Shown here piece by piece: positions 43,445 through 53,396 of a DNA stretch of 64,000 nt. This DNA comes from Roseovarius bejariae (GTDB lineage: Bacteria; Pseudomonadota; Alphaproteobacteria; Rhodobacterales; Rhodobacteraceae): the NCBI RefSeq assembly GCF_009669325.1, contig NZ_SZWE01000002.1:310001-374000 (forward strand). The letters are read 5' to 3'. Both the position numbers and the translations under genes were made by a program. The notes under the pieces were generated by a model. It searched no databases and was not told the DNA's origin. It saw nothing but the letters and a program-made list of their open reading frames with translations. Each line of letters begins with the position of its first letter. The first letter of the stretch is position 1.

Positions 43445-44284
43445 TCAGCGGAAATCCTGATCCAGACGCAGAAGGTGGCGGTGGTATTCAGGCACCTCGT
43501 CGAGGGTCACGAGGCCAGCGCGCCGGGCGGTTTCAAGCACCTGGCCCGAGAACTTGCCCAGATGTTCATACACCATGCGCGTCGCCCGCTTGCCCGAGAC
43601 ACTTTCACGGATGGTCCGCGCGGCATACCCTTCCCAGATGTTGGGTTGGAAAGACGATTGCCGGGTCAGGAAGTTGAAGGAACACGACAGGGTGTTGCGG
43701 TGGCTGGCCAGAGCCATGACACCTTCTTGTTGGCGCAGAATGAGACCTCGGAATTCACGCGCGCGCGGGGCGATCGACAGGCCCTGAAGGCGGAGTGCCT
43801 CGCGCGGCTCAAACCCCCGCAGAAAGGTATACCCGTCACGCCGCTTCACATGCACGAGGCCAAGGACAAGCCGGGACGCGTCAAGGAAACTGCGCCGGGT
43901 AAAGCGGTAGAACCCGGATGGAAAACCCTGTTCGGGCACGTCCAGCGGTTCAGCTCCGAAAAACCCTTCAAGCTCGGGGTGATTGAGAAGGTCGCGCACC
44001 GATGGTGCAAGGTCTTCGACGGGTTCCAGAAGGATACGGGCATCGACACCGAAGAACAGGCATATCCGGTGCAGGATATCGGGCCGCGGAAAGCTTTCGC
44101 CGGACAGGTAGCGATTGAACTGTGTTCGGTTGATCCCGATTTCACGGCAGACTGCCGCCACCGAACGATAGGAACTTACAAGCACCCGAAGGTTGCGTCC
44201 GAACATGTCACGAAGTTTGGCCGGGTCCTCGACCGGGGTGACGGGGGTGGTAAAGTGGCTTTGCCGCATCGGTCGTCTCTTCAT
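43445..44284 (-). CDS. XRE-type helix-turn-helix regulator
   Basis: A regulator of about 279 residues (start uncertain: ATG at 44332, 44284 or 44269). The N-terminal HTH (about residues 25-80) reads LRVLVSSYRSVAAVCREIGINRTQFNRYLSGESFPRPDILHRIC. The large C-terminal domain (about 110-279) is a ligand-binding candidate, with SFLDASRLVLGLVHVKRRDGYTFLRGFEPREALRLQGL. It lies 96 bases upstream of the Rieske oxygenase gene on the same strand and probably controls it. A 7-bp inverted repeat at 44367-44386 lies upstream of its start. Confidence 0.78.
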   Translation of the reverse strand: MKRRPMRQSHFTTPVTPVEDPAKLRDMFGRNLRVLVSSYRSVAAVCREIGINRTQFNRYLSGESFPRPDILHRICLFFGVDARILLEPVEDLAPSVRDLLNHPELEGFFGAEPLDVPEQGFPSGFYRFTRRSFLDASRLVLGLVHVKRRDGYTFLRGFEPREALRLQGLSIAPRAREFRGLILRQQEGVMALASHRNTLSCSFNFLTRQSSFQPNIWEGYAARTIRESVSGKRATRMVYEHLGKFSGQVLETARRAGLVTLDEVPEYHRHLLRLDQDFR

Positions 44285-44366
44285 GATTGCGTGTGCCGCC
44301 GTCTGGTCACCATATAGATGAAAAGTTTGCATGTCGCCAGCGCGATGTGACGCAATTTTGCAGACA

Positions 44367-44386
44367 TCTGACGCTAGTTGGCGTCA
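44367..44386. promoter_or_regulatory. Candidate operator of XRE-type regulator
   Basis: CTGACGC-TAGTTG-GCGTCAG is a perfect 7-bp inverted repeat with a 6-base spacer, about 80-100 bases upstream of the regulator start and divergent from the 121-residue hypothetical gene. Confidence 0.4.
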
Positions 44387-44500
44387 GTTCGCCTTAGAGT
44401 TGACACAAATCAATGGGGAGCAAGGCGAAACGAAGGCTTAACTTTTTGCTCATGTGTCAGGAAACTGTCGGTGTTTGGTTAGGACAGTATGAGGGGCTGA

Positions 44501-44866
44501 ATGTACGGAGTTGTTCTGTGGAGCGATCACGGCCAGAACCGTGCTGTGATCTGGTGCGAGGACCATGGGGATCTGGCCTATTACGATGGGGAACTACCCG
44601 GGGCCAGCATGGAACCGGGGTTTGATCCCGGGGATCTGGTGCGTTTCGATGTAAGTGAAGGCAGGCGGATGCGCATTGCCAGCAATCCGCGGGTCGTCGC
44701 CAGCGATCAATATCCAAGCCTGGCGGGGGATTTGCGCCGCGAAGGCGCGCGCCTGACCACGACCCTCTCACGGGACCCGGCGCTGGGGCAATCCAAGGTC
44801 ATTCCATTGGCGCCCCGCCGCCAAGCCGTTCAAGCCGCGCCAAAGCCAAAGGCCTCGAACGGCTGA
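44501..44866 (+). CDS. Conserved hypothetical protein
   Basis: A 121-residue soluble protein, MYGVVLWSDHGQNRAVIWCEDHGDLAYYDGE..., with a compact beta-rich N-terminal part (about 70 residues) and a basic, disordered-looking tail. The segment MEPGFDPGDLVRFDVSEGRRMRIASNPRVV suggests a small barrel, but I cannot assign a family. GAGGGG precedes the ATG. It is convergent with ilvH. Confidence 0.7.
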   Translation: MYGVVLWSDHGQNRAVIWCEDHGDLAYYDGELPGASMEPGFDPGDLVRFDVSEGRRMRIASNPRVVASDQYPSLAGDLRREGARLTTTLSRDPALGQSKVIPLAPRRQAVQAAPKPKASNG

Positions 44867-44887
44867 GCGCGACACCAAGGGGCGGGG

Positions 44888-45448
44888 TCAAATCCCGCGC
44901 GACAGGGCGGCCACGCCGGTGCGTGCAATCTCGCTCAGGCCCAAGGGGCGCATAAGATCGGCGAAAGCGTCGATCTTGTCGGGGGTGCCTGTGATCTCGA
45001 AAACAAAACTGCCAAGGGTGCTGTCCACCACGTTGGCGCGGAAAATATCGGCCAGCCGCAGGGCCTCGACCCGCTTGTCACCGTCGCCCTCGACCTTGAG
45101 AAGCGCCAGTTCCCGTTCCACCGATTTGCCCTCGACCGTCAGGTCGTGCACATCGTGCACCGGCACGATGCGGCCCAGCTGTGCCTTGATCTGTTCGATC
45201 ACCTGCGGGGTCCCGGTGGTGACGATGGTGATCCGGCTGGTGCGCCCGGTATGGTCCACCTCGGCCACGGTCAGGCTGTCGATGTTATAGCCCCGCCCCG
45301 AGAAAAGCCCGATCACCCGCGCCAGAACGCCGGGTTCGTTGTCCACCAGCACGGCAAGGGTATGGGTTTCGCTCACATCCGAGAAGTTGGGCCGTAGGTT
45401 ATAGGCCGAATGCTTGGACGAGCCTTTTTTGATCTTTAGTGCGGACAT
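44888..45448 (-). CDS. ilvH: Acetolactate synthase small (regulatory) subunit
   Basis: A 186-residue regulatory subunit that binds branched-chain amino acids and gives feedback control to acetolactate synthase. The N-terminal ACT domain reads HTLAVLVDNEPGVLARVIGLFSGRGYNIDSLTVAEVDHTGRTSRITIV. The C-terminal domain has ERELALLKVEG and LGSFVFEITGTPDKIDAFADLMRPLGLSEIARTGVAALSRG. It is 89 bases downstream of ilvI on the same strand; that gap contains the hairpin GTGCGCA-gtgaa-TGCGCAC (45471-45489). Confidence 0.96.
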   Translation of the reverse strand: MSALKIKKGSSKHSAYNLRPNFSDVSETHTLAVLVDNEPGVLARVIGLFSGRGYNIDSLTVAEVDHTGRTSRITIVTTGTPQVIEQIKAQLGRIVPVHDVHDLTVEGKSVERELALLKVEGDGDKRVEALRLADIFRANVVDSTLGSFVFEITGTPDKIDAFADLMRPLGLSEIARTGVAALSRGI

Positions 45449-45470
45449 TGTTCGTCTTCCTTGATGGATG

Positions 45471-45489
45471 GTGCGCAGTGAATGCGCAC
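45471..45489 (-). other. Hairpin in the ilvI-ilvH gap
   Basis: GTGCGCA-GTGAA-TGCGCAC is a 7-bp perfect stem 22 bases upstream of ilvH. It may tune relative subunit amounts or mRNA stability. Confidence 0.4.
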
Positions 45490-45537
45490 TCTACGAGGGT
45501 TGGGGCGGGGGCGCATCTTCTGCGCCCTCCAAAGCGG

Positions 45538-47295
<1,758 letters not shown>

Positions 47296-47336
47296 CTGCT
47301 TGCTCCGTTCATGACGTCAATACATTGTCTGCACAC

Positions 47337-47404
47337 AAAAAAGCCCCCGAACTTACGGGGGCGCATGGGGTACCAATATGGTGTCCGTTACCGGCCCATG
47401 CGCC
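47337..47404 (-). promoter_or_regulatory. Transcription attenuator of ilvI
   Basis: On the minus strand, terminator stem GCCCCC/GGGGGC (47362-47357 with 47348-47343) is followed by six T. An alternative 10-bp pairing, GGCGCATGGG with CCCATGCGCC (47360-47369 with 47395-47404), uses bases of the terminator's 5' arm and of the leader ORF. The two structures are mutually exclusive, the classic antiterminator arrangement. Ribosome stalling on Leu/Val/Ile codons should favour read-through into ilvI. Confidence 0.88.
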
Positions 47405-47435
47405 ATTTGCCTACGATTACCACTAGCGATGCCAT
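47388..47435 (-). CDS. ilv leader peptide
   Basis: A 15-codon frame encoding MASLVVIVGKWRMGR, with a run of Leu-Val-Val-Ile-Val codons and an AAGGAG ribosome binding site upstream. Its 3' half overlaps the antiterminator arm. It is not an enzyme: its translation senses charged branched-chain tRNAs and controls the attenuator before ilvI. Confidence 0.88.
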   Translation of the reverse strand: MASLVVIVGKWRMGR

Positions 47436-47573
47436 AAGGCCGACTCCTTGGTGTGCGTGCGCGGGACATTATGGGCGGGGGCAGGGGGCGTCAACCGACT
47501 TTTGCGAAAAAAGTGTCGCGTGGCGGGCGTGATCTTTGCATTTATTGCGCGAGTTGCCCCATTGCCAGTTTCT

Positions 47574-47620
47574 GCTGCTTTTTCTTGGCGCAAATACCCC
47601 GGGGAGTTTGAGGGGCAGCG
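47574..47620. repeat. Second copy of CCCCGGG-ATATTTG element (inverted)
   Basis: Read on the minus strand: GGGGCGCTGCCCC, then CTCCCCGGGGTATTTGCGCCAAGAAAAAG. It matches the layout of the element at 38894-38966. It lies between the ilv leader region and the response-regulator gene. Confidence 0.5.
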
Positions 47621-47686
47621 CCCCTCATTCCAACACAACCTGTGCGGCGCAAGCCGCGCCTTTTGGTCAGATGACATCGGCACCCG

Positions 47687-48331
47687 TCACAAGCTGACCC
47701 CCGTCCCCTGCAAGACCCCGTGTTCCATCGCATAGCGGGTCAAGCCGGCGGTCGAGGAAATGCCCAGCTTGCGCTTGATGTTCTTGCGGTGGGTTTCCAC
47801 CGTGCGCACCGAGATATCCAGCGCCTGCGCCACGTCCTTGTTGGATTTGCCCTGCGCCAGTTGCAAAAGGATCGTCTGTTCGCGGTTGGTCAGTTGCTCG
47901 CGGCCCGGGCGTTCCAGCGGGGCGAGCGATCCCTTGGCCCCGGTGCAAAGATACCTTTGCCCTTCCATCACCACGTCGATGGCGCGTTTGATCTCGTCGG
48001 TCGGCACGTCTTTCAGGACATAACCCATGGCGCCATGGCTCAGCGCGGAACTGATGTATTCCGGGCTGTCGTGCATCGACAGGATCAGGATCCGTGTCTC
48101 GGGGCGTTTCTCCAGCACCATTTCGGTGGCCGACAACCCGCCGACCCCCGGCATGTTCAGGTCCAGAAGGATCACGTCGGGGGCCAGGTCCTCCACCCGG
48201 TCGATGATCTCCTGTCCATCCGACAGACAGGCCAGCACCTCGATCTCATCGTAGCTTTCGAGGATGGATTGGATGCCTTCGGTGACCATCGGGTGGTCAT
48301 CCACGATCACGATGCGGGTCGGAGGGGTCAT
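47687..48331 (-). CDS. NarL/LuxR-type response regulator
   Basis: A 214-residue DNA-binding response regulator. The receiver (residues 1-125) has VIVDDHPMV, the phosphorylated Asp in DVILLDLNMPGVGG (about residue 57), and GAMGYVLKD. The C-terminal LuxR-type HTH (about 145-205) reads LTNREQTILLQLAQGKSNKDVAQALDISVRTVETHRKNIKRKL. ATGA overlap with the upstream kinase gene (48328-48331) makes it the cognate partner. Target genes are unknown. Confidence 0.9.
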   Translation of the reverse strand: MTPPTRIVIVDDHPMVTEGIQSILESYDEIEVLACLSDGQEIIDRVEDLAPDVILLDLNMPGVGGLSATEMVLEKRPETRILILSMHDSPEYISSALSHGAMGYVLKDVPTDEIKRAIDVVMEGQRYLCTGAKGSLAPLERPGREQLTNREQTILLQLAQGKSNKDVAQALDISVRTVETHRKNIKRKLGISSTAGLTRYAMEHGVLQGTGVSL

Positions 48332-49752
48332 GCGCTTGCCTTGGTGTCGGGAAGGGGGGTGTCTTGCGGGGTCAGCATATGGGTCAGGGGCACGGTGGCT
48401 TCAATCACCGTGCCGGATTTGGTCGAAAGAATGCGCAGCGAGCCGTCAAGCTGCTCGATCCGCTCTTGCATGTTGCGCAGGCCCAGCCCGGCGGCGGGGG
48501 TTGTGGACTGCGCGTGCTCGATGCCACAGCCATCGTCGGAAATGCGCAGGGTCGCACCGTTCTTGTGGCCGCGCACGTCGATCACCACGGTACTGGCGCG
48601 GGCGTGGCGTTCGATATTGGTCAGGGCCTCTTGCGCCACGCGGTACATGGCGATCTTGGCCTCGTCGTCCAGACGGTTGCGGAAGACCACCGTTTCGAAC
48701 TCCACGGTGATGCCGGTGCGGGTGCCGAAATCTTCGGCCAGCGCCTTGATGGCCGGGCCGACGCCCAGATCATCCAGAACCCCGGGGCGCAGATCGCGGC
48801 TGATCCGGCGGACCTCCTGAATGGCGCCAGACAGGTGTTCGATCCCGCGGTCGAGGTTTTCCCCGGCGCGGGCATCGCCCATGGCCAGCCGCCGCTTGGC
48901 CGCATCCAGCGCGTAACGGACGCCGACAAGGATCTGGCTGATCCCGTCGTGCAGCTCGCGGGCCACGCGGCCGCGCTCTTCTTCCTGCGCGTCGAACACC
49001 CGCTGGGTCAGCTTTTTCAGCTTGGCATCGGCCAGCCGCCGCTCACGGATGTTGATGAACAGCCCCGAAGTAAAGACCAGCAACAGCGCGGCCAGCGTGA
49101 TCGCCCCGATATAAAGGAAGGTGCGTTCGATCCGCGCCTCCACCTTTTCGCGCGAGGCGGCGACGGTGGCCTTCACGTCGTCCATGAAGACGCCGGTGCC
49201 CACGGCCCACCGCCAATCCTGAAAGCCGATCACGTAGGTGATCATGCGGGCCACCTCGCCGGTCGAGGGCTTGGGCCAGTCATAACTGTGATACCCGCCC
49301 CCGGTGCGCGCCAGCTTGATCAATTCATCGGTGATCGGCACGCCTTCGGGGTCTGTCATGCCGGACCAGTTCGTGCCGATCAGGTCGGTTTCACGCGGGC
49401 TGACAAGGTTGTTGCCGTCGTAGTCATAGACGAAAAAATACCCGTCCTGACCATACAGCATCGCCGAAAGGGTCTGTGTCACCAGTGTCTTGGCCAGTTC
49501 ATCGTCGGGGGCGGCCCGGCCATAGGTGTTGATGATGGCGCTTCGCGCGATCGACAGGTAATTACGCAGCTCGGCCCGCTTGGCGGCGATCAGTTGTTCT
49601 TCGAGTTGTTGAATTTCACGCTCGGCCAGTTGTCGCGATTGCAATGTCACCAGCACCGAGATGACCACCGCCGCCAGCACGAAGGGCAGGGTGGCGATCA
49701 GGAAGATCTTTTGCCCATAGTTCAGGTGGATCATGTCGCGCAGCCGTCGCAT
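48328..49752 (-). CDS. Cache-domain sensor histidine kinase (HisKA_3)
   Basis: A 474-residue membrane sensor. The first membrane segment (about 12-35) is followed by an extracytoplasmic Cache-type sensor domain (about 40-210, with YGQDGYFFVYDYDGNNLVSPRETDLIGTNW) and a second segment (about 212-232). The NarX-type phospho-acceptor His is in ERGRVARELHDGISQILVGVRYAL, and the ATP-binding region ends DDGCGIEHAQST...GLGLRNMQERIEQLDG. Ligand unknown; Cache domains of this type often bind small organic acids or amines. It lies 49 bases downstream of the SulP permease and upstream of its response regulator. Confidence 0.9.
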   Translation of the reverse strand: MRRLRDMIHLNYGQKIFLIATLPFVLAAVVISVLVTLQSRQLAEREIQQLEEQLIAAKRAELRNYLSIARSAIINTYGRAAPDDELAKTLVTQTLSAMLYGQDGYFFVYDYDGNNLVSPRETDLIGTNWSGMTDPEGVPITDELIKLARTGGGYHSYDWPKPSTGEVARMITYVIGFQDWRWAVGTGVFMDDVKATVAASREKVEARIERTFLYIGAITLAALLLVFTSGLFINIRERRLADAKLKKLTQRVFDAQEEERGRVARELHDGISQILVGVRYALDAAKRRLAMGDARAGENLDRGIEHLSGAIQEVRRISRDLRPGVLDDLGVGPAIKALAEDFGTRTGITVEFETVVFRNRLDDEAKIAMYRVAQEALTNIERHARASTVVIDVRGHKNGATLRISDDGCGIEHAQSTTPAAGLGLRNMQERIEQLDGSLRILSTKSGTVIEATVPLTHMLTPQDTPLPDTKASA

Positions 49753-49801
49753 GACGCGATTCGATACGCCGAATCGGCTGTAATATCCAGCGTTTCAATG
49801 G

Positions 49802-51064
49802 TCAGCGGTCCGGTGGTTCCCACTTGGCGGGGGGCACGTCGCGACGCGCAAGCCGCAGGGCAAGGCCAAGGGCCACACCCACGCCAATGGCCACCGTCAG
49901 GTCCGCCAGTACCGTCAGGACAAGGGTCAGAAGCAAAAGCCCCCGGTCGGCCTTGGGCAGCGCGAGGTAGGACCGCCACTTGTGCGGCTCGGCCATGTTC
50001 CACGCGGTCAGCATCAACAGCCCGGCCAGTGCGGGCATGGCGAAATACCCCGCAAGGGGGGCGGCCAGCAGCATGACCAGAAGGATGGTCAGCGCATGGA
50101 TGATCCCGGCGACCGGCGTCTTGCCCCCGGCGCGCACGTTGGTCGCGGTGCGTGCGATGGCCCCGGTGGCGGGCAGGCCGCCGAAAACCGCGCTGCCGAT
50201 ATTGGCCGCGCCCCCGGCGATCACCTCGGCGTTGGGGCGGTAGTTGCCGCCGATCATCCGGTCGGCCACCGAGGCGGACAGAAGCGATTCCACCCCGGCC
50301 AGAAATGCGATGACACAGGCCGAGGGCAGAAGCTCGATCATCTGCGACAGGGTAAGCTCGGGCAGGGCAGGCATGGGCAGGGTTGCGGGCAGGGCGCCAT
50401 AGCGCGCGCCCAGCGTATCCACCGGCAAGGCCGCCAGCGCCACAAGCGCCGAAGCCGCGCCCACCGCCACGATAAGCCCGGGAAACCGGGGCGCCGCCCG
50501 GCGCAACACGACGATCAGGGCCATGCTGCCCAATCCCACCAGCAGGGCCATGCCGTTCAGCGTCTCGCGCGCGCCCCAAAGAACATGCACCTTTTCCAGA
50601 AACTCCCCCGGCACCTCGCCGGGGGTCAGGCCCAGCAGGTCCTTGACCTGGCTGGTGGCGATGATGATGGCGATACCAATGGTAAAGCCGTGGATCACCG
50701 GCTCGGGGATATGGCGTACAAGGCTACCCGCCCGCAGGTAGCCCGCGATCAACAGGATCGCCCCGGCCATGAGCGTGGCAAGGACAAGGCCGCCGTGACC
50801 ATGGTCTGCGATGACCCCGTAGACCACGACGATAAAGGCCCCGGTGGGCCCGCCGATCTGTACCCGGCTTCCGCCGAATGCCGAAATCAGGAAGCCGCCG
50901 ATAATCGCCGTGGTCAATCCCGTCGAGGGGTCCGCCCCCGAGGCGATGGCAATGGCGATGCTCAGCGGCAGGGCGACCATGGCCACGGTCACCCCGGCGA
51001 TCACATCGGCGCGCAGGAGCGAAAAGGAATAGTCGCGCAGGGTGGTCAGAAGCTTGGGGGTCAT
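49802..51064 (-). CDS. SulP-family anion permease without STAS domain
   Basis: About 420 residues with 10-12 hydrophobic segments. The SulP signature is present: RADVIAGVTVAMVALPLSIAIAIASGADPSTGLTTAIIGGFLISAFGGSRVQIGGPTGAFIVVV. The protein ends soon after the last membrane helix (LRLARRDVPPAKWEPPDR), so the usual cytoplasmic STAS domain is missing. The substrate could be sulfate, bicarbonate or another anion. ATG at 51064 is preferred (MTPKLLTTLRDYSFSLL); the frame opens at 51130. It lies upstream of a Cache kinase pair on the same strand, and a functional link is possible. Confidence 0.85.
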   Translation of the reverse strand: MTPKLLTTLRDYSFSLLRADVIAGVTVAMVALPLSIAIAIASGADPSTGLTTAIIGGFLISAFGGSRVQIGGPTGAFIVVVYGVIADHGHGGLVLATLMAGAILLIAGYLRAGSLVRHIPEPVIHGFTIGIAIIIATSQVKDLLGLTPGEVPGEFLEKVHVLWGARETLNGMALLVGLGSMALIVVLRRAAPRFPGLIVAVGAASALVALAALPVDTLGARYGALPATLPMPALPELTLSQMIELLPSACVIAFLAGVESLLSASVADRMIGGNYRPNAEVIAGGAANIGSAVFGGLPATGAIARTATNVRAGGKTPVAGIIHALTILLVMLLAAPLAGYFAMPALAGLLMLTAWNMAEPHKWRSYLALPKADRGLLLLTLVLTVLADLTVAIGVGVALGLALRLARRDVPPAKWEPPDR

Positions 51065-51292
51065 GGCTATGTTGAACACCCGTCGCGCCACGGGTTCAAG
51101 TGGCAATTGCCCGCACGGCGTGCGCAACATCTGGGGTGGATCGTGAATATCCCCGGCAAAATACCCAAAATCTACGCAGTACTAGGTATTCCATTGCCAA
51201 AAGCGCCGCGCTAGGGTCGCAGAACTTGCAACGATCCGCATGCGGGCCGGGAGGGCCTTCGTGCAACCAAATGATCTGGGAGGATATAGTTC

Positions 51293-52375
51293 ATGGATCG
51301 CCGTTCTTTCCTTAAAAATACCGCTCTGGGTGGCTCGGCCGCGGCCGCGACATCGCTGGCCGCGCCCGCATATGCGCAGGGCAACCGCACCCTGACCATG
51401 GTCACCACATGGGGCCGTGGCCTTGCCGGCGTGTTCGACGCCGCCCAAAAAGCCGCCGACAACATCAACAACATGGCCGACGGGTCGCTGACCGTCGAAG
51501 TCAAGGGCGCGGGCGAGCTTGTGGGCGCCTTCGAGGTCTTCGACGCCGTGACCGCCGGTCAGGCCGACATGTACCATGGCGCCGACTACTATTTCGTGGG
51601 TCAGCACCCGGCCTATGCCTTCTTCACCTCGGTGCCCTTCGGGATGACCGCGCAGGAACTGGCCAACTGGTACTACCACGGCAACGGCCATGCCCTGCAC
51701 GACGAACTGGGCCAGATCTTCGGCCTCAAGTCGTTCCTTGCCGGCAACACCGGCGCACAGGCGGGCGGCTGGTTCGCCAAGGAAATCAAGGGCCCCGAAG
51801 ATTTCAACGGCCTGAAGTTCCGTATGCCCGGCCTTGGCGGCAAAGCCCTTGGCAAACTGGGCGCCTCGGTGCAAAACCTGCCCGGCGCGGAAGTCTACCA
51901 GGCGCTGGCATCCGGCGCGATCGACGGGACCGAGTGGATCGGCCCTTGGGCCGATGAAAAGGCCGGTTTCCAGGAAATCACCAAGTTCTACTACACCGCG
52001 GGCTTCCACGAGCCGGGCGCGGGCCTGTCGATCGGTATGAACCGCGACGTCTTTGACAGCCTGACCCCCGCACAGCAGAAGATCGTCGAGATCGCCTGTG
52101 CCGAGGCGCACCAGTGGAACCTCGCACAGTTCCTGTCGAACAACGGTGCCGCCCTGCAACGCCTTGAATCGGCAGGCGTCAAGACGCTGGAATTCCCCGA
52201 AAGCGTCTGGGATGCCTTCGGTCAGGCGTCGAACGAAGTCCATCAGGAAAACATGGGCGACGACATCTACAAGAAGGTCCACGACGACTACATGGCCTCG
52301 ATGAAGGCCTCCTCGGGGTGGATCCAGAAGTCGGAAGGCGCCTACCGGTCGCAGCGTGACCGCGTTCTGGGCTAA
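51293..52375 (+). CDS. TRAP transporter substrate-binding protein (TakP/DctP type)
   Basis: A 360-residue periplasmic binding protein. The twin-arginine signal MDRRSFLKNTALGGSAAAATSL ends at APAYAQ. The mature part has the DctP fold with the conserved Arg that binds a ligand carboxylate in FNGLKFRMPGLGG. It also has YFVGQHPAYAFFTSVPFGM and IDGTEWIGPWADEKAGF, which resemble the 2-oxo acid binding TakP group of Rhodobacter. A keto acid or related carboxylate is the likely cargo. It is followed by the dctQ and dctM genes; the 160-base upstream gap contains a GGGAGG-type ribosome binding site. Confidence 0.9.
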   Translation: MDRRSFLKNTALGGSAAAATSLAAPAYAQGNRTLTMVTTWGRGLAGVFDAAQKAADNINNMADGSLTVEVKGAGELVGAFEVFDAVTAGQADMYHGADYYFVGQHPAYAFFTSVPFGMTAQELANWYYHGNGHALHDELGQIFGLKSFLAGNTGAQAGGWFAKEIKGPEDFNGLKFRMPGLGGKALGKLGASVQNLPGAEVYQALASGAIDGTEWIGPWADEKAGFQEITKFYYTAGFHEPGAGLSIGMNRDVFDSLTPAQQKIVEIACAEAHQWNLAQFLSNNGAALQRLESAGVKTLEFPESVWDAFGQASNEVHQENMGDDIYKKVHDDYMASMKASSGWIQKSEGAYRSQRDRVLG

Positions 52376-52491
52376 CTGCCCTAATGCCTGATCAATCCTG
52401 ATCCGGCGGGCCTTGGGGCATACCCTTGGCCCGCCCACTGCAATTCCGGGCCGCCGGATCGGCCCGCAGACAAGAGGGGCGTGGGGGAACG

Positions 52492-53382
52492 ATGCTGGAC
52501 GCAATCCTCTGGTTTTTCCAGAATGTCGGCCTTGCCTTTTACAACTTCGGATACGCATTGACCCATCCGGGCCTGTGGCTCGACTGGTCAAACAAGGAAG
52601 CAATCATGCGGTTCGTCTACTATGGCGGATCGGTTGAGCTTTTCTTCGTGGTCTTCACCGCATTTCTGGTCATCACAGCCTTCGGCATGTGGAAGACCGG
52701 CTTCATGTGGGGCGTCGTCCGGGTGCTGGAAGGCTTTGCAAATACGGTGGGGCGGTTCTTTGCATGGGCTGGCCTGATCATGGTGATCCAGCAGATCATC
52801 ATCATCTTCATCCAACGCATCTTTGCCCGGCCCGACATCGTCTTCGGCTTCGGTATCCCGTTGGAATTCGACATCAGCTGGTACGCCGAGGAACTCAAGC
52901 TTTACAATGCGCTCGTCGTCACCCTCTGCTGCACCTACACTTTCGTGCAGGGCGGCCACGTGCGGGTTGATCTTGTCTATTCGGCCGTGGGCCACCGCGC
53001 CAAGCGGGTTATCGACATGGCAGGCTCGCTTTTGTTCATGATGCCCATGGCGGTGCTGACGTGGATGTACGGCTGGTACTTCATGTGGCGCCACCTGATC
53101 GTGCCGAAACCCTCGGCCTCGGACGGGCTGGACCGCTTGCTTCTGAAATCCCGCGCCCTGCGCTGGAACGTGGAGACCATCGGCTTTTCGCCCAATGGAT
53201 TTAACGGCTATTTCCTGTTCAAGATCCTTTTGGTGGCCTTCGCCGGCATGGTCTTCCTCCACGCCGTCGCCTTCTTCTACCGCTCCTATCTGGAGTGGCG
53301 CGAAGGCGTGGGCAGCGTGAACAAATACCTCGACAAGGATAGCCTTGGCGAGGGCGAAGAAGCCTTTGAAGGTACACACTAA
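52492..53382 (+). CDS. TRAP transporter small permease (DctQ type)
   Basis: A 296-residue membrane protein, longer than the usual 160-200 residues for DctQ. The N-terminal hydrophobic segment (AILWFFQNVGLAFYNFGYAL) and four more segments are seen; the third carries the WAGLIMVIQQIIIIFIQRIF pattern. Between them is YAEELKLYNALVVTLCCTYTFVQGGHVRVDLVY, which includes the family's conserved glycine-rich region, HVRVDLVYSAV. ATG at 52492 has GGGGGAACG upstream. It sits between the dctP and dctM genes. Confidence 0.88.
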   Translation: MLDAILWFFQNVGLAFYNFGYALTHPGLWLDWSNKEAIMRFVYYGGSVELFFVVFTAFLVITAFGMWKTGFMWGVVRVLEGFANTVGRFFAWAGLIMVIQQIIIIFIQRIFARPDIVFGFGIPLEFDISWYAEELKLYNALVVTLCCTYTFVQGGHVRVDLVYSAVGHRAKRVIDMAGSLLFMMPMAVLTWMYGWYFMWRHLIVPKPSASDGLDRLLLKSRALRWNVETIGFSPNGFNGYFLFKILLVAFAGMVFLHAVAFFYRSYLEWREGVGSVNKYLDKDSLGEGEEAFEGTH

Positions 53383-53396
53383 AAGGGGCAGGACAC

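Noticed and set aside
42215-44317. 700-residue plus-strand frame opposite the Rieske and XRE genes
   Set aside because: It spans two real minus-strand genes and their intergenic gap and shows no family signature.
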